DNA from: Xiphias gladius
Taxonomy: Eukaryota > Chordata > Actinopteri > Istiophoriformes > Xiphiidae
Length of the DNA stretch: 64,000 bases
Reading direction: 5' to 3'
NCBI RefSeq assembly: GCF_016859285.1
Contig: NC_053416.1
Coordinates: forward strand, 7,075,001-7,139,000
This document shows positions 1 through 13,593 of this stretch, piece after piece. A program made the translations under genes and the position numbers. Every line of letters begins with the position of its first letter. Position 1 is the stretch's first letter. The notes beneath the pieces are model-generated. The model did not search any database. It saw only the letters and a program-made list of their open reading frames with translations, and was not told the origin of the DNA.

Positions 1-188
1 TACCATGATCTAAATGCTGTTACACAGGCATTTCTAGCTTGAGGATAAAATTGTGGGGAGCATTTTAGACAAAATGTATATAACGGCACATTGTATCAAC
101 AACTGGAAGCTTGAAATGAACCCACAAAACTATCGATGTTAATGTGTAATTGATGAAAAGGATCATATGAATTTGAGTTGTATGTGTG

Positions 189-191
<3 letters not shown>

Positions 192-257
<66 letters not shown>
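192..257. repeat. (GT)n microsatellite just inside fat3 intron 2
   Basis: An almost pure GT run with one CT and one GC interruption. On the fat3 (minus) strand it reads as (CA)n starting about six bases after the 5' splice site of the second coding exon. CA-rich elements at this position are known binding sites for hnRNP L-type splicing regulators; any effect here is inference. Confidence 0.9.
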
Positions 258-259
<2 letters not shown>

Positions 260-261
260 AC

Positions 262-3200
262 CCACCTCCACCTCCACAAATGTCTGACTTCTCAGGCTAG
301 GTGTGCCCCTGTCCTCGGCAAGTAATGTGAGGTTGAAAAACTGTTGCTTCTCAAAGTCCAGCTCCTTCCTAATCCTCAACACCCCACTCACAGCACTGAT
401 CTGCACAAAGCATTACAATCCCACACATCATAAACTGTCAAATAAAAGAGGATCAGCATATGCAACAGTATAGACAATACAAATTGTAATGTCACCTACC
501 TCAAAAGTGCCATTGAAGTCATTAATCAAGGAGTACCGGACCTGTCCACCAGGGCCAATGTCTGGGTCCTGAGCCTTCACCCAGGTAATCACAGCCCCTG
601 GTGGGAGGTCCTCAAGTACTCGAGCACTATAGCTACTAGGGATGAAAGCTGGGGCGCAGTCATTGACATCCTCCACTATTATACTAAGAGTAGTTACTGA
701 TGACCGTCGATTGCCTCGTTCAGCCTTGTCTCTCACTTCAACCTTCAATGTGAAGAGCGGGGATGTTTCTCTGTCCAAGTAGCTAGCAACAAATACACTT
801 CCAGTTTCACTGTCAATACCAAACTGAGGAACACTGGTCAGCATTATGTAGGAGAGCTGTCCATTTTGACCCATGTCTCTGTCAAATGCAGTGATAGTTA
901 TAACTTCCTTACCAACGGCCGAGTTTTCTGAAACAAGAGCCAAGAAGCTGTCCTGATAAAACTGGGGGTCATTGTCATTTGCATCCTCAATGATCACAGT
1001 GAGTAGTCTCCAACTGGACATCTGAGGAACACCCTGATCATAGATAGTGATATTAAGGAAGTAACGATCCAATCGCTCACGGTCAAGTGGCTGCAATACA
1101 GTTATCAACCCAGTCTCCATGTTGATATTGAAGCAGTTTTCTTTGTTACCATCAGATATGGAAAAGAGAACACGACCATTGAAGCCTGTGTCACCATCTC
1201 GTGCTCGCACCTGAAATACACTGGCACCAGCAGCGAGGTCTTCTCTCACTAGAATACTAGTAGGCAAGGCCTCAAACTGTGGAGCCTGCTCGTTCATAGA
1301 GAAGATGTCTGCAGATCTGTCATTTGGTCTTGGTCTAGCCATGGCAGATGCTTTGGAGAGCATTTTTTCTGCCAACAGCTCGGCTACCCTGGTCTCTTTG
1401 CAGTTGAACCCCCTGGGTGGCATCCGACCCCTCACCACAGATATGTTGACAAATGTAGAGTCAGAGAACATTTCTCCATCTGTTGCAACCAATTTAAGGC
1501 TGAATATCCCATTTTTTAAGTTATCCACTGCTAATGATCTTTTCAAAGACAAAGCCCCAGAGTCTGGATTTAAGTTAAAATAGTCTAAGTTGTTCCCAGA
1601 CAGTATCTTATATTTCACCATTCCTAGCTCATCCATGTCTACAGCTGACAAGGTGACAATAGTCTGGCTGACAGGGAAATCCCGGCTTATCATCCCCCTG
1701 CAGGAAATTCTCTCAAAGAGAGGCTGGTTGTCATTGATATTTATCAGACGAATGGTGACATTAACCTCACTCTCCCTTCTGTAGGGTGAACCCCAGTCAG
1801 ATGCCCGCACTGAAAAAGTATAGATATCATCTGATGACTCAAAGTCCAGGTCTCTTGTGATCCTCAGCTCACCTGAATCTTGGTCTATATTAAATGGAAG
1901 AGACATCTCACCACTGATTGTGTGGGTTACGTACCCATTCTCTCCTTTATCATAATCCACAGCAGACACTACAAGAACAACGGTGCCAACAGGTAGGCTC
2001 TCATTGACCGCAATATCATAGAATGGCCTGTTGAACACCGGAGAGTTGTCATTAGCATCCTCTATGGTGATTTGGACCCTTGCTCGCAGCTGACTGATTA
2101 TATCAACCACTTCCATCTCCATGAAAACCTGTGATATTCTTGTCAGTTGCCTTGTGGTCACTATAACGCCAGTCAAAGGGTTTATATCAAAGTACATTGG
2201 ATCTGAGAGGCTGCTGAAGCTGTAATTGACACTCAGAGAAGCTGAGGAGATTTTCACCACCTCTACAATAGTGCCTGGGGGAGCAAGTTCACTCAGCTTG
2301 ACTTCATAAACATCTTTCTCAAAACTCACTAACACTGGGTCTGGCTTTGCAACCAACAGCTGAACAACCTGGGTATTAGAGAATTTAGGAGGTATACCCC
2401 TGTCTTTAGCCTGGAAGGTTATGTTGCAGCCATAGGGGAATGCATCCCAGTCGACAAATTCTGATGTTTTAACCCTGTACTCATTCCCAACAGGCAATCG
2501 ATCAACCACAAACTGTTCAAAGGGGTCACCCTCAATGATGGACACCCACTCAATATCCCCAGATACCCCCTCATCTTTGTCCTCCACAGTCAGTATGGCA
2601 TAGTATGGGTCCTTGTCTGTCCATGATGGAACGACAGCAACTGCACTGAGAACAGGAGCGAATTCATTAACCCGCTCCACAGTAAGGACCAGCCTAGCAG
2701 TGCTGCTGATACCACTGTTCCCATAGAGTTTCATCCCCCTGTCGACCACCTGCACTTCCAGCTCAAATCGGTCTTGTTTGTCCATCCTGGGCTGACCTGT
2801 CAGGGTGATGACGCCACTGGTTGGATGAACAGCAAAGAGTTCAACTTTGTTCCTGAAGAAATAGTAGAATTCCCCATTGGAGCCCACATCAGCATCTGTG
2901 GCCGTTACACATCCAACGTTGGCCCCCATAGGGGCACTCTCAGAGACAATGAATGAATAAGAGGTTGGAGAGAACAGAGGTCGAAGATCATTGGTATCCA
3001 GGACCTTGATATAAACAGTGGCTAAGGCCTCTAGGCCTCCTTGGGCAGATGCCTTAACTGTCAGTGTGTAATTGTCCTGTACTTCCCGATTCAATGTGGC
3101 ACCACTGCCGCCGTTTGTGCGTATACGGAGGAAACAAAAATCTCCCATTACAAACTCCTCAGCCTGGAAGATTCCCTCATTGTCTCCAGACGCAATGGAA

Positions 3201-3475
3201 TATTTTATTTCTAAAGACCGAGGTGGAGCAAGAATAATGCCCATTTTGACCTCACTTCTGGTATATGTTCTTGCAGCAGAGTTCTCGAAGATGGAAGCAT
3301 TATAGGCAGGCTGAGTAAAGAGCAGCAGACCTTGTCCTGCCCTAGGTTCTGGCAGGAACTGCAGCTGGGTTGAGGGGAAACAGAAGAGGAGGAGGAAGAA
3401 GCAAATAAAATGTAAAAGATGAGAGAAGCTGGGTAGATGAAGCATTTTTCCCCACTGATTAGCCTTCATCACCAT
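262..3475 (-). CDS. fat3: Protocadherin Fat 3, N-terminal part (first two coding exons, continues off the left edge)
   Basis: Coding exons are 500-3475 and 262-400 on the minus strand. The first ends FE|gt and the second starts ISAVSG after a cag acceptor (phase 0); the second ends VEVEV plus one base before gtaac. The protein starts with a signal-peptide-like hydrophobic stretch ([12 protein letters not shown]) and continues as tandem extracellular cadherin repeats with the calcium-binding signatures DANDN, DVND, DRE and DxD. Passages such as [15 protein letters not shown] and AFIPSSYS match FAT3 as I remember it, better than FAT1 or FAT2. Fat cadherins are giant single-pass membrane proteins for cell adhesion and neurite and tissue patterning. 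The first exon, nearly 3 kb without an intron, is typical of FAT genes. Start choice is uncertain: MVMKANQ, MKANQ and MLHLPS are all in frame. Transmembrane and cytoplasmic exons lie outside the window. The gene diverges from chordc1. Confidence 0.95.
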
Positions 3476-5138
3476 TCCATCACCCAGTCACCCTATATTT
3501 GGAAAGAATAAGAAAGAAAAACATATCTAGATTCAGTTGGTGAGTTGTTAGAGACATTTTCTCTGCATGCTAAAAATCTGACAGAGAACTTTGAGACTTT
3601 GATACAAAAGTTACAAAGACATTTCAGGGGCACTGCTGATCACTATGGGGATATGATAGCATATTCAAAGTTGAGCTCAGACTCTCTGCATTCAAACACA
3701 GAATACTGCACCCGAAAGGCTCAGAAGCAAAGACTGACATGTCTGTAAACAAACCACATCAAAAGCACAGTGCACTTACACAGCCTCAGTGAAACATATC
3801 ATGTCACCAAATAACAAAACAGCGAGCAGGCACAATCACTGTTACGGTAACACAGACTGCCTAAAAGACACAAGGGCTTGTTATTCTTTAGCCAGTGACT
3901 ACCAGGGTTGTGATGTTCAGAGGACAAAATGGAACTAGGACAAAAGATACCGTGCTCTGAGAGAAATTACTGTGCATTCAGGAATATTGCACGTTTTTAG
4001 AAATACAGTTTTTGAAATAGCCCAGATGAAAAAAGTTATCATCAGGTTAACTCAAATGCACAGACAAAGTTTGAACCCATTTAACAACTGCTGGAGAAGG
4101 AAATTGAAAAAGAGAAAAAAAACATTTTTTTTTTCTCTCTTTTTCTTCTGATTGCAAATGCTTTTACATGTTGTATGGGCTAGTGGAGGCTACACTGAAT
4201 GTTGTGTGCATCTTTTTATAGCCTACAGTAGCCTTTTCTTGACCATGACGCAACTTAAACAGACGGTGAAATAATAAAAAAATAAAATAACTCTTGATAA
4301 AAATGTAAGACCATTTATGCTGTATACATGAATTATGGAACAGATTAATATCAGCACCAGGCTGTTAGAGAGACACTGTCCCGGGAGATGCTGGGGTGCA
4401 TTTATTGTCTCCCATGTTGATTCAGAACCAGTAGAGCTCGTCTCGTCTCTGTGCAAAATCCACGAGTTCATTAAGGCACAGTCTGCAGCTAAAGTCTGCA
4501 GCTTAATTAACTATATTGTATACAGACTTCTCCCACACATCGCAGCGTGTCCTACCTTTAGACGAAACAGCTGTGATCAGTGAAAGTAAATCCTTTCCCA
4601 TCGTTTCCTCGGTATTTATTTTAAAAAGAAAAACGCAGTGGCGCAGAAGTCGGTGGTGATGCGCGAAATGGAAAATTCATGTGCACAGATCCCGACGGGC
4701 AATTGTCTACTAGGCTGCAGCCGTCCTCGTAAAACCGAATAGCTATTGCCCCAGTTTCGTGCACCTGACCACAGTAACCCCGAGTGCAGTGGGGTATTTC
4801 GGCTTCATCTGCAATAGTTGACACAAAACTGTCGTTAAACCGTTAGATGTTCCTTTTTCTTGAGTCGGAGATAAATGTGGTAGAAAGAAAATGCCGCTTA
4901 ACGCAAGTTTGGAGCCGGTCAGCCTCAGTTGTCGTTTGTGTGGGACCACAGTGCGCTCAGGATGGAGGTGGCGGGTTGGGCTAGCGCCGATCTTTGCCGA
5001 GTGTATCCGACAACATCCGGAAGTGTGACCAATGTACTGTACAGCAGTTAAGGCAGCGGCTCGGCATATCCCACACACGAGCTCTTTAACGGTTAGTTAC
5101 AAATCTGGCCACCAGTTTGAGTTGTTTCATCCGCCACC
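3476..5138. other. Divergent intergenic region between fat3 and chordc1
   Basis: About 1.66 kb separates the two start codons. The fat3-proximal part is AT-rich; the last few hundred bases toward chordc1 have higher GC and several CpGs. It presumably holds the 5' UTR and promoter of chordc1 and perhaps non-coding exons of fat3. I saw no additional coding exon; the short open frames here (for example 4335-4583 and 4743-5078) have no recognisable domain. Confidence 0.6.
5017..5025 (+). promoter_or_regulatory. ETS/GABP-type site in the chordc1 promoter
   Basis: CCGGAAGTG lies 114 bases before the chordc1 ATG in a CpG-containing segment. This is the core bound by ETS/GABP factors and is common close to the start of housekeeping and divergent promoters. 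No TATA box is evident nearby. The motif is seen directly; its use is inferred. Confidence 0.45.
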
Positions 5139-8100
5139 ATGTCAGTTTTGTGCTATAATAAGGGATGTGGACAGAGGTTTGATCCAGAAAATAACCCAGA
5201 AGGTGAGTAGTGCTATGGTTAACAACCGCTGTACCCTGTACCCGTCTGTTAGCAAGCTAACCTCTGATCATCTGGAAATTTCTGTGGCGAGCGGGCCTGC
5301 TGGGGCCCATGTAGCTAACCAGATGTTAGCTGGTCTGGACCCCACGCAGCGGAACCCCCCAATCATTTAAAACTGCTGTAGCTGATAACTCAGGTGGCTG
5401 ATAACACGTGGGCCTGCTGCTTACCATGATGTTGTTAGCAAGCTAAGCTCTTGTGATTAGCTGGGTAACGTTGTACTTTACTGAAACATTGTCCCGGACG
5501 GGGCACACTGTAAGCGGTTTAAACTTTGAGAAACAAGTCATTCCGCGTTTTTATTACACGTAGACCCTCTAAAGCACTTTTCTTAATGTTATCCAAGAAA
5601 AACAACTATGTTGCCACAAATGTTAGTGCGAAAAAAACAGCGAAATCACTTGGTTCGACAACTGTTTAAAACAGCGAAGACCAGTTAAACCGAGTAAGCA
5701 TCCGGCGGTGAGCTTCAGCTTTTAAATAGAGATAACGTTATGTCCACGTTAATTCATTCCCTCAAGCAACCGTTAAACCACCCCGGTAGCTTGGTCGTTC
5801 CACCGACCGGTAGTCAGGGGGTTGAAATATCCATTCAAATGGCGTATTTTTCAACAGCTTTTGGAGCTGCCTGAAAATCCCCACTTTCATACGAGTTGTC
5901 AAGGAAGTCCCACAAGACACAGACGAGAAAACAAGAGTTACACGAGTCCTAAATACTGCAAAACTGTAAAAGTGTAATGAAGATAACAGTGGGACCAGTG
6001 GCATTTAGGTATCGTAGGTTTGTAACCGCAAACCTCATATTTATGACAAGTCTGCCCCTCAGCATGGAGACTAGACACAAGACTAGGGGCACAAAATATG
6101 AGAAACCAGAAAGGGATGGAAAGAAGGAAGATGTATTCACGAGCTAATCCTTTTCCTTCCTACCAGAAGGGCTTATGCCTGAGGAAAGCCCAAGTATATT
6201 TTGAACCCAAACCGTTTGCCGCCAGCAGTTAAAACGGTGATCTGTGGAAGTGAGAGCAGCCTCCCCCGTAACCAGTGGTTTCGTTTAGAAATGTGGACTT
6301 TTGAAAAATGTATGTGGTCGTGATATGCTTACAGTGCTTACAGTTGTTGCTGCTGCTGAAGCTGTTCTGAGCACAGAGGATTCTCCCACTCTTTACAACT
6401 TACTACAGCTTCTCTCTAATGAACTATTAAAATGCCGTCAGAGAGAGAGAATATAGATATTTCTACTTGTTTTTTTTTTCTACTACAATCTGCACATGGT
6501 TTACATTCATTCATTTCAGCATGTCAGATCATTTTATTCCTAACTTGAAGTCTGCAGTTGGAAATAATGCGGTAACCAGCTTCTAAAATTACTTCATGTT
6601 ACTTTGTTCAAGGCTTCACTTTGGAAGGCTTCACTTTGGAGTTCTGTCCAACCATTACAACACTTAAATCTGCAACAAGTCATTTTGACAGGGAACATGT
6701 GAAAGCAGCATCAGACCTGCTGACCCACCTCCTTTGAGAGATGTACCACGCATGAAAGGAGGCGCAAGTGGTGGAAAGACACCAGTGATATTCTGGTGCT
6801 TTACCAAGAAAGGCATGGTGCCCATCGAAACAGTTGAAAGTGACTATAGATTACTTGTAGTTGCTGACTCACAAAATGCCTTGCCACATTCAGAAACGAC
6901 TATTCTACAACTTTACTCAGCATTCTGTAAAGGAAATGGGCGTTTTGCCACACAGAGAAATTTACGGTGAACCCTTTCTCCCGAAAGCTGCAAGTTTTAA
7001 TTCTCTGTGAAACTAGATTTCATTAAAAGTAAGCCAGAAAAGCTATGAGCCTGTAAACAGTCAACTTTGCATGAAATTCAGTGCTGGTTTGGTAACACTG
7101 TTTCCAATATCCCCACACATTTTTCCTCTAAATGAATCAAAGTTGTTTTCTCTTTTCACAGATGGCTGCACCTATCATCCGGGAGTCCCAGTATTCCATG
7201 ATGCACTGAAGGTAAAAATGCCTGAAAATGCACAGTCAGCTTGTGTCCTGTAGTTCTGTTACCTGTTTAAAGTTATTGTCTCTTTAACTTCCTCCAGGGA
7301 TGGTCCTGCTGCAAGAGAAGAACAACTGACTTCTCAGACTTCCTCAGCATTGTTGTAAGTTTTTGTGTCTGTTTTAATCCATACTTATAATCCTCCATGG
7401 TCATGCTTCCATTGTCTACTGTTTTCATAAGCATTGACTGCCACCGTTGCGGTGGCCACATTGGGCTGAGCACTCCCATCTTTGTGAGTCCAACACAGTC
7501 ACTTTCTTCTCACAGGGCTGTACAAAAGGTCCCCACAACAAAGAGAAGCCCCCTGAGCCGGTTAAGCCAGATGTGACCTCATCGGGAGAAAAGAAAGAGG
7601 CAGATGACCAAAAACCAAAGTTTAACGAGTACATCATCTCCGCACCTAAGCCTCAGGAGGCAATACGCAGACCGAGGTTGTGCAGTTGGATTCAAAAATA
7701 GTTTCTTATATTTTAATCAATACCATAGGAATACCCTACGCTCTTATTATTGGTTCTTATTCCCTGCATTAAAGCAGAAATTGTATTGTAGATACAAAGA
7801 TTTAGCCTGTACTAAAAATGTATTTATTTATGTCAAAACTTTGAATTGAAATTTTTTTTAGATTTATATTTTAATAAAAAAAAATAAACAGGCCAAGAAG
7901 AACAGCTTTTCTCTGTTAAATACATCAACAGTTCTTTCAGTTTGATACTGTATATCCATATTAGCTCTAAAGACTACATTCTTCTCTGAATTATTCTGGT
8001 TTAGTGTCAAATGCATATAAGGATAAGTACAGTATCAGAGGTATTAAATCAGCCTGAAATCATCAAACATAATATGAAGATCCACAGAATAGTCAGAGGC

Positions 8101-11100
8101 ATTCGCTAGTATTTTACCCATGGTACTTCACACCAAAGTTCAAAAGAAATTGGACCGGTGACTCATGAAGTGATTACTACTGAATAGTGAAACACTTTTC
8201 AAGTAGCGGAGACCTAACTTTGAAATGATTTTTGCCAATAATGTATTCCTCACATTCCAAAGAAAAAAAAATACCCTACCTAATAGTTTTCAATTAACAA
8301 ATAGAAAAAAGATGTCTTTTGTCCTGATATGACTAATATGTTTGTTACTGTTACAGTGCTGATGAGCCAATGGTCAGATTGCAGCATAAAGTTTCTGCTT
8401 CTCTGAAGCAGGCTCTGGAGAAATTGAAGCTGTCTGAAAATGCAGAGGAGACGAAAGGTGAGAACAGACCTTTATCTTCCTCTCTTCTTTCTCCTCTTCC
8501 ATGCTTTTTTTTTAGTCCTGTTCACCTAGGACTACCATCGACTTCTTGTTATAGTAGACAGGGAGGTCATGTTGACAGCAGAAGTTAATGGAATGGCCCC
8601 TTACCTGTCTCAATCACATTATGGCATTTGAGTAAAAGCTGACAGGGATAGGACATCACATTATACCTGAGTGCATTTTTTTCCGATGCTCTTCAAAGTA
8701 TGGGTGTCAGTTCTTCTGTCTCTCTGTCTTTCTAGAGGAGGATAGTGACGAGATCAAGATTGGAACATCCTGTAAAAATGGAGGATGTACTAAAGTAGGT
8801 GAATGTGTCACTGTATAATGGCAAACTGTCTGGAATACGTTCCCATGGTGTTGAAATGTGTAAAAATCTCTGTCTTTACCCATACTTTTGTAGGGCTTTG
8901 TCCACAGTGGCTCAAATGTTTTAATTTCCAAGCCAAATTCAATTCACATATTTGAAGAACCCCTAAAAATATGAATAGATATCATTAAATGTAAACAAAA
9001 ACAAATCTTTTTGATCCAAGCTAATGCTTAAAAAAATAGATTGCCCCGAAAGAACTCGATGCTCTGGATAAGGGGAAATAGATACAGCTTCTTTTTCTCC
9101 AATCCCCGTTTGCAAACCAAATATTTTTCTCAAGATAATCTGGCCTGTCAGAGCAGAAACGCCAAGAATATAACATAAATTGTGTGGAAAATGTACATTG
9201 ACAGGTTTTGTACAAGCTTGGAGTCAGACTTTAATGATTTACATAATTGTACTTTAACTGATTTGATTGCAAGCCATGAGATATTCTCTCAAAGGCTGCC
9301 TGCTTTTAGTTGATTAATCAGTTGGGGTCTTAGAGTCTAAATTTTGTAGTTTTTATATATTTTTTTTCCAGTGTCTTCATTAGAGAACAAGGTATTAGTC
9401 ATTACTTGTACTTTCCCCTCTATCATTACAACACTATTCCAAAATGTGCTTTAGGCTTTAACAAGCAGTAGATTTTAAGAGATCCCTCTGCATGCTGCCA
9501 TTCATCTGCAAAGACATGACAGTACTGGAGAAATTATTTAAGACTTGTCAGTTCAAATAACTAATTGGGAATCTTATGAATTTTTAAATAAGGGTTCCAT
9601 TAGTTGAGGAGGACCTAATTGCCATACATGTGCAATTTAGCTCTATTTGCATTATTTGAAAACAAAAACAATCTGCTTCAGTCTCTTGAAACACACTTGT
9701 GTTGTTGTCTTCAGAGTTTTGAAGGACCTGCAAGTGATTCTGATGTGTGCTTATACCACTCTGGATTTCCTATCTTCCATGAAGGGTTCGTATTAGTGAT
9801 CATTTTTTTACCTAATTATAAAGATTTTTCTTTAATTCAAGCCTCAAACCTCTCAACCTTCCATCTCTGTGTTTCACTGTGTTGACATAAAATAGTAGAT
9901 ATTCTCAGGAATCTGTAGAAGAAGTGTGAAGAGCAACAGTAGTATTTTCCTGTTAGTCTTCCTGTTCTTCTTGTTTACTGTTTCTCTTGAGTGACAATTA
10001 ACTGACTGCTAAAAAGCCAGCGGGTGTATGTCTTTCCTGCGTCTCCAGGATGAAATACTGGAGCTGCTGTAAAAGGAAAACCTCCGACTTTAACACCTTC
10101 CTCTCTCAAGAGGGCTGCACCAAGGGAACACATCTATGGAGGAAGAAAGATGAGGTAGGTGTGCCCACTTCACAGCAGGTGATCACCTCTGCGTGAGAGA
10201 GCCTCAGCTCAACTCGATCTACTAGAGTCTGGTAAACACTTGCACAGGAGATGCTTTGCGGTAGAGACCAAACGGCTGAATTTTGAATTTGTGTATCAAA
10301 TAATCTAACGCTGCTTCAAAATGTTTGTCTGAAATATCCTCGCAGGGTAAGAAAGTGGTTCCGTGTCGGTTTGACTGGCACCAGACGGGGACACAGGTCA
10401 TCATCTCTATCTACGCCAAGAACGCCGTCCCGGAGCTGAGCTACGTGGATGCAAACAGCACCACGGTGAGGGATATTATAGTGTGTCGGGTGATTTCACT
10501 GCATATCAAAACTGCTTGGTTTTGATTGTGTACTTTTCAACCTAATGCTTATTTCTCTTTTCTCCTTCAGCTCAACATACATGTTATATTTGAGGGAGAG
10601 AAGGAATTTGAGCAGAAAATCAGCTTGTGGGGAGTAAGTACAGCATCACTTTCAACCTGACAAAATGTCTTGTTACCTTTTCCATATACTGGATTTTTTT
10701 TTTTTTTTAATACATATACACACACTTTTATGTACAGCATTCAAGTCATTATATACTCACACTTATATACTCATTATACGATGACGAACCATTATATATG
10801 TCTTATTATTTGATATGCTACTGATCTACACTAGGGATGTTTGGAGTGGGGATGCAAAATGTCAACAAAGTGTACTTAAATTAATTTGAGCTGAATACAC
10901 AACTCTAGTTAACACATGACTTTAAACTGCTCATAACTAACTCGTGTTTGCCAGACCAGCTCATCTGTGATCACCTTATACCAAAGGAACCATCTGGCTG
11001 TTGTTTCAGACAGATTTTTCTACCTTGTTTACACATTTTGATTCATAATTTCCTTTGGGCCTGAAAATAAGTGACACCACGGTTTGAGTAAACTTGGTTA

Positions 11101-11505
11101 ATCTAAGAGAAGATCGATTTTTAGTTTGGTTCATATTTCCAGCCCTGCTGTAAGATTTCAGCTGGCAAGAAGAGATCATTTTCTGAAAATACACGTAACT
11201 ACAGCTCTGATTGGTTCTTTTTTTTATTATAGCAGGCCTTTTTTGCTTTGTGTCTTTTCATAGGCTGTTTTTTACCACCAGTCTCTTATGCAATTCTTTC
11301 ATCACACTCCCTCCTTTCCTTGTAGGTGATAGATGTGAGTAAAAGTATAGTGAACATGATGGCAGCCAAGATCGAGGTAGCAATGAAGAAGTCCGAGGCC
11401 ATGTCATGGGCTCGTCTGGACCTTCCTCCCCCTGTCATCCCACCCAAGGAGAACGAGAAGAAAAAAGAAGAAACTGATAGTGAAGATGAAGATGAAGACG
11501 AATGA
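5139..11505 (+). CDS. chordc1: CHORD domain-containing protein 1 (morgana/CHP-1), complete
   Basis: Eleven coding exons: 5139-5202, 7162-7211, 7298-7354, 7516-7676, 8357-8457, 8736-8794, 9715-9785, 10049-10154, 10346-10465, 10571-10633, 11326-11505. They sum to 1032 bases (343 residues; about 332 in human) and all junctions are GT-AG. The start ATG has a strong Kozak context (gccaccATG). The first CHORD zinc-binding domain begins [16 protein letters not shown] and runs through [15 protein letters not shown] to the GCTKG block. A second CHORD begins [11 protein letters not shown] and includes [19 protein letters not shown] (p23/Sgt1-like) domain follows from [14 protein letters not shown] to the LWG region, then an acidic tail of D/E residues. 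The protein is an Hsp90 co-chaperone, cytosolic, with reported roles in ROCK and centrosome control. Exon phases and every conserved Cys/His of the two CHORDs appear intact. Confidence 0.97.
5203..7161 (+). other. chordc1 intron 1
   Basis: A 1.96 kb intron, the largest of the gene. It contains a direct duplication of about 14 bases near 6607-6637 (GGCTTCACTTTGGA twice) and a 78-codon open frame at 6734-6970 that I do not recognise and do not call as a gene. No RNA gene or mobile element is evident. Confidence 0.6.
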
Positions 11506-12700
11506 TAAGGACTTACTCTAAAAACATAGTGTGTATCTTTAGCTGAATCCAAGGCTACACAGTCCATTTTTTTTACCTCTTTAAAGAGTTGCCTCTTTTG
11601 CTGTCATGGACCTTTGGCCTCTACTCCTCAACATTTACGCCCACAACTAAGAATGCTCAATAGTCAACTTACTTGATTTTTGCCTCTTTTTTTTCTCAAT
11701 TTTTGTTCTTTTTTTCTGGTGATTATATGGGTTGTTATGCTAAAAAATCTTAAAGTATTTTTTACAACAGTTTTTCACTCAAGGAACCCTGATTTTTAAT
11801 AGACTTTCAATCAAGTCAGACGATGACACACTTGTTAACTGCACTGAGGAACATCACACAATAAGATAGGAGTCAGGTGTGAACATGTTTAATTTCACAC
11901 CCTTAAACCCTTAATGTGTCCTTTCATGTGGACTGCTTGCATCAAGTCATCCTAATGGACCACAGTTGTGACCATCTTCTATCTCAAGAACGTTTGGTAA
12001 AAGATAATTCCATCTGTACATTTCCATATGTTTCTTTCATACTCAGCAAATTTTAAGTGGTATACTTGCAATTGTTTATATATATATATATTTTCCATTC
12101 CATCCTTAGGTTTCATAAATTGTATAAATTATTGTATTGTTTTGTCCACCAGTATCACACCAGACTAAATGCTCTATTCATAGATACGTATGTACCTGTA
12201 TTTTTGGGAAGCTGAAGCTGACATTTGGATCTCTAAAATGTCCACACTTGTATCGTATGGAGTTTATTCTGAATAAACTGTGTAATAAGAAATACAGTAG
12301 ATTCCTTGGGACTCTTAAACTTAGAAATTAAATGTTTAGCAGATGTACTCCAACTATCCCAACGTTTTTCTCCTTTTTTTTTTTTTTTTAACATGATTAC
12401 ACCTACTGTCTATTTTGTACACGTTTTGCTTCCAAATGGATCACTGCTGTATTTATCCTCATTTTTTGTCAAAAAAAAACATAGCACCATTTTAATAATG
12501 AGAATGTACTGTAATATCGGAGTATGCCAACTGAATACAAAGCATTTTGAGCAAAGTACTGTGTTATTGAAAGAAATCCTATGCTAGACAGCATGTGTCA
12601 AGGCTTGGAATGTATGAAATAAATTGGGCTGAATGAGACCATGACATAAGGGTAAAATTATTAGGGAACCTAGTTGTCTTACCAAAAATAAACTTTTGTG
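11506..12700 (+). other. chordc1 3' UTR with alternative poly(A) signals
   Basis: AT-rich sequence follows the chordc1 stop codon. Canonical AATAAA hexamers occur at 12272-12277 and 12618-12623, with T-rich stretches and short poly(T) runs in between. Either could end the transcript, which would give 3' UTRs of roughly 0.8 or 1.1 kb. Which one is used cannot be told from the sequence. Confidence 0.55.
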
Positions 12701-13593
12701 TTGAACTTTTAAAACTGAGGGAATCTGTGTGTGTGATGGCTTATATCCTACTGTGAATATTTGTAATAGAGACATAGAGCATATGCCCAGAAATACTGGA
12801 GAACTACAGGTTTTGTTAGAGCGGTATTAACAGCCGACTCTTCCAACCACTGGGACCTCGCGAAAAGAAACACTTCTCGTGAATTGAAGTAGTTGTGACC
12901 TTTCAAGTGACGCTTTTGGATGACATGCAACTTTTGGGATTGCGGTGACTTTTACAGATGTCAAAGTTTTTGTTTGACTAATACATAACTCTAAGGTTTG
13001 AATAAGGAGCTACATCCTGATATTGTGGATGCGTCCGAGACCTCGACATCCAAGCAGACGTTATCACTTTTCCCTTTCCAGAAGCACGTCTCACGCCGCA
13101 AGAATTATTTAATGATAATCAAAACGTGGTTCGTTCAACTCCCACATAAAGGTAATAAAAGAAACTGCCCCGAGGCTCCTGTAAATTCATCTTAAGAGTT
13201 TGTGTTACTCTGAATGGCAGTTGGATGCATGTAGGATATCATTAATGCATAATAAATGCCTGTGTAAATGACTGATGCAACACATTTCAGAAACTGATTT
13301 CGAAGGTAATCAGCTCAAATCCGTGTTAGACGCAGAGAAGAGAAATGAAGAGTAATTATGGAACATTTTCCATGACAGGACCATAAATGTTGCACGGACC
13401 ATGTCTAAAATAACCTATTAGGTCGAATTTGACAAGTTACAAGTTGTGGGTTGAACACGCTCAAAAGTTTAACATGACTCAAAACCTATGTCAGAACTCT
13501 TTTACAACAATTGAAATACACTGACATTAAGAAAGATTATAGATTCATTACAGTTTGTCAATGTCAAGTATAATTCACAGAGCTTTGATATCC
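12701..13593. other. Spacer between chordc1 and the converging tyr 3' end
   Basis: The two genes converge here. An ATTAAA on the minus strand (plus-strand tttaat at 13108-13113) is a candidate poly(A) signal for tyr about 0.5 kb beyond its stop. No coding exon, RNA gene or repeat family was recognised. Confidence 0.45.

Noticed and set aside
1305-3305. Several plus-strand open frames of 60-92 codons
   Set aside because: They are antisense shadows of the long fat3 exon and show no domain of their own.
6734-6970. 78-codon open frame in chordc1 intron 1
   Set aside because: No recognisable domain, no splice context, and short enough to occur by chance.
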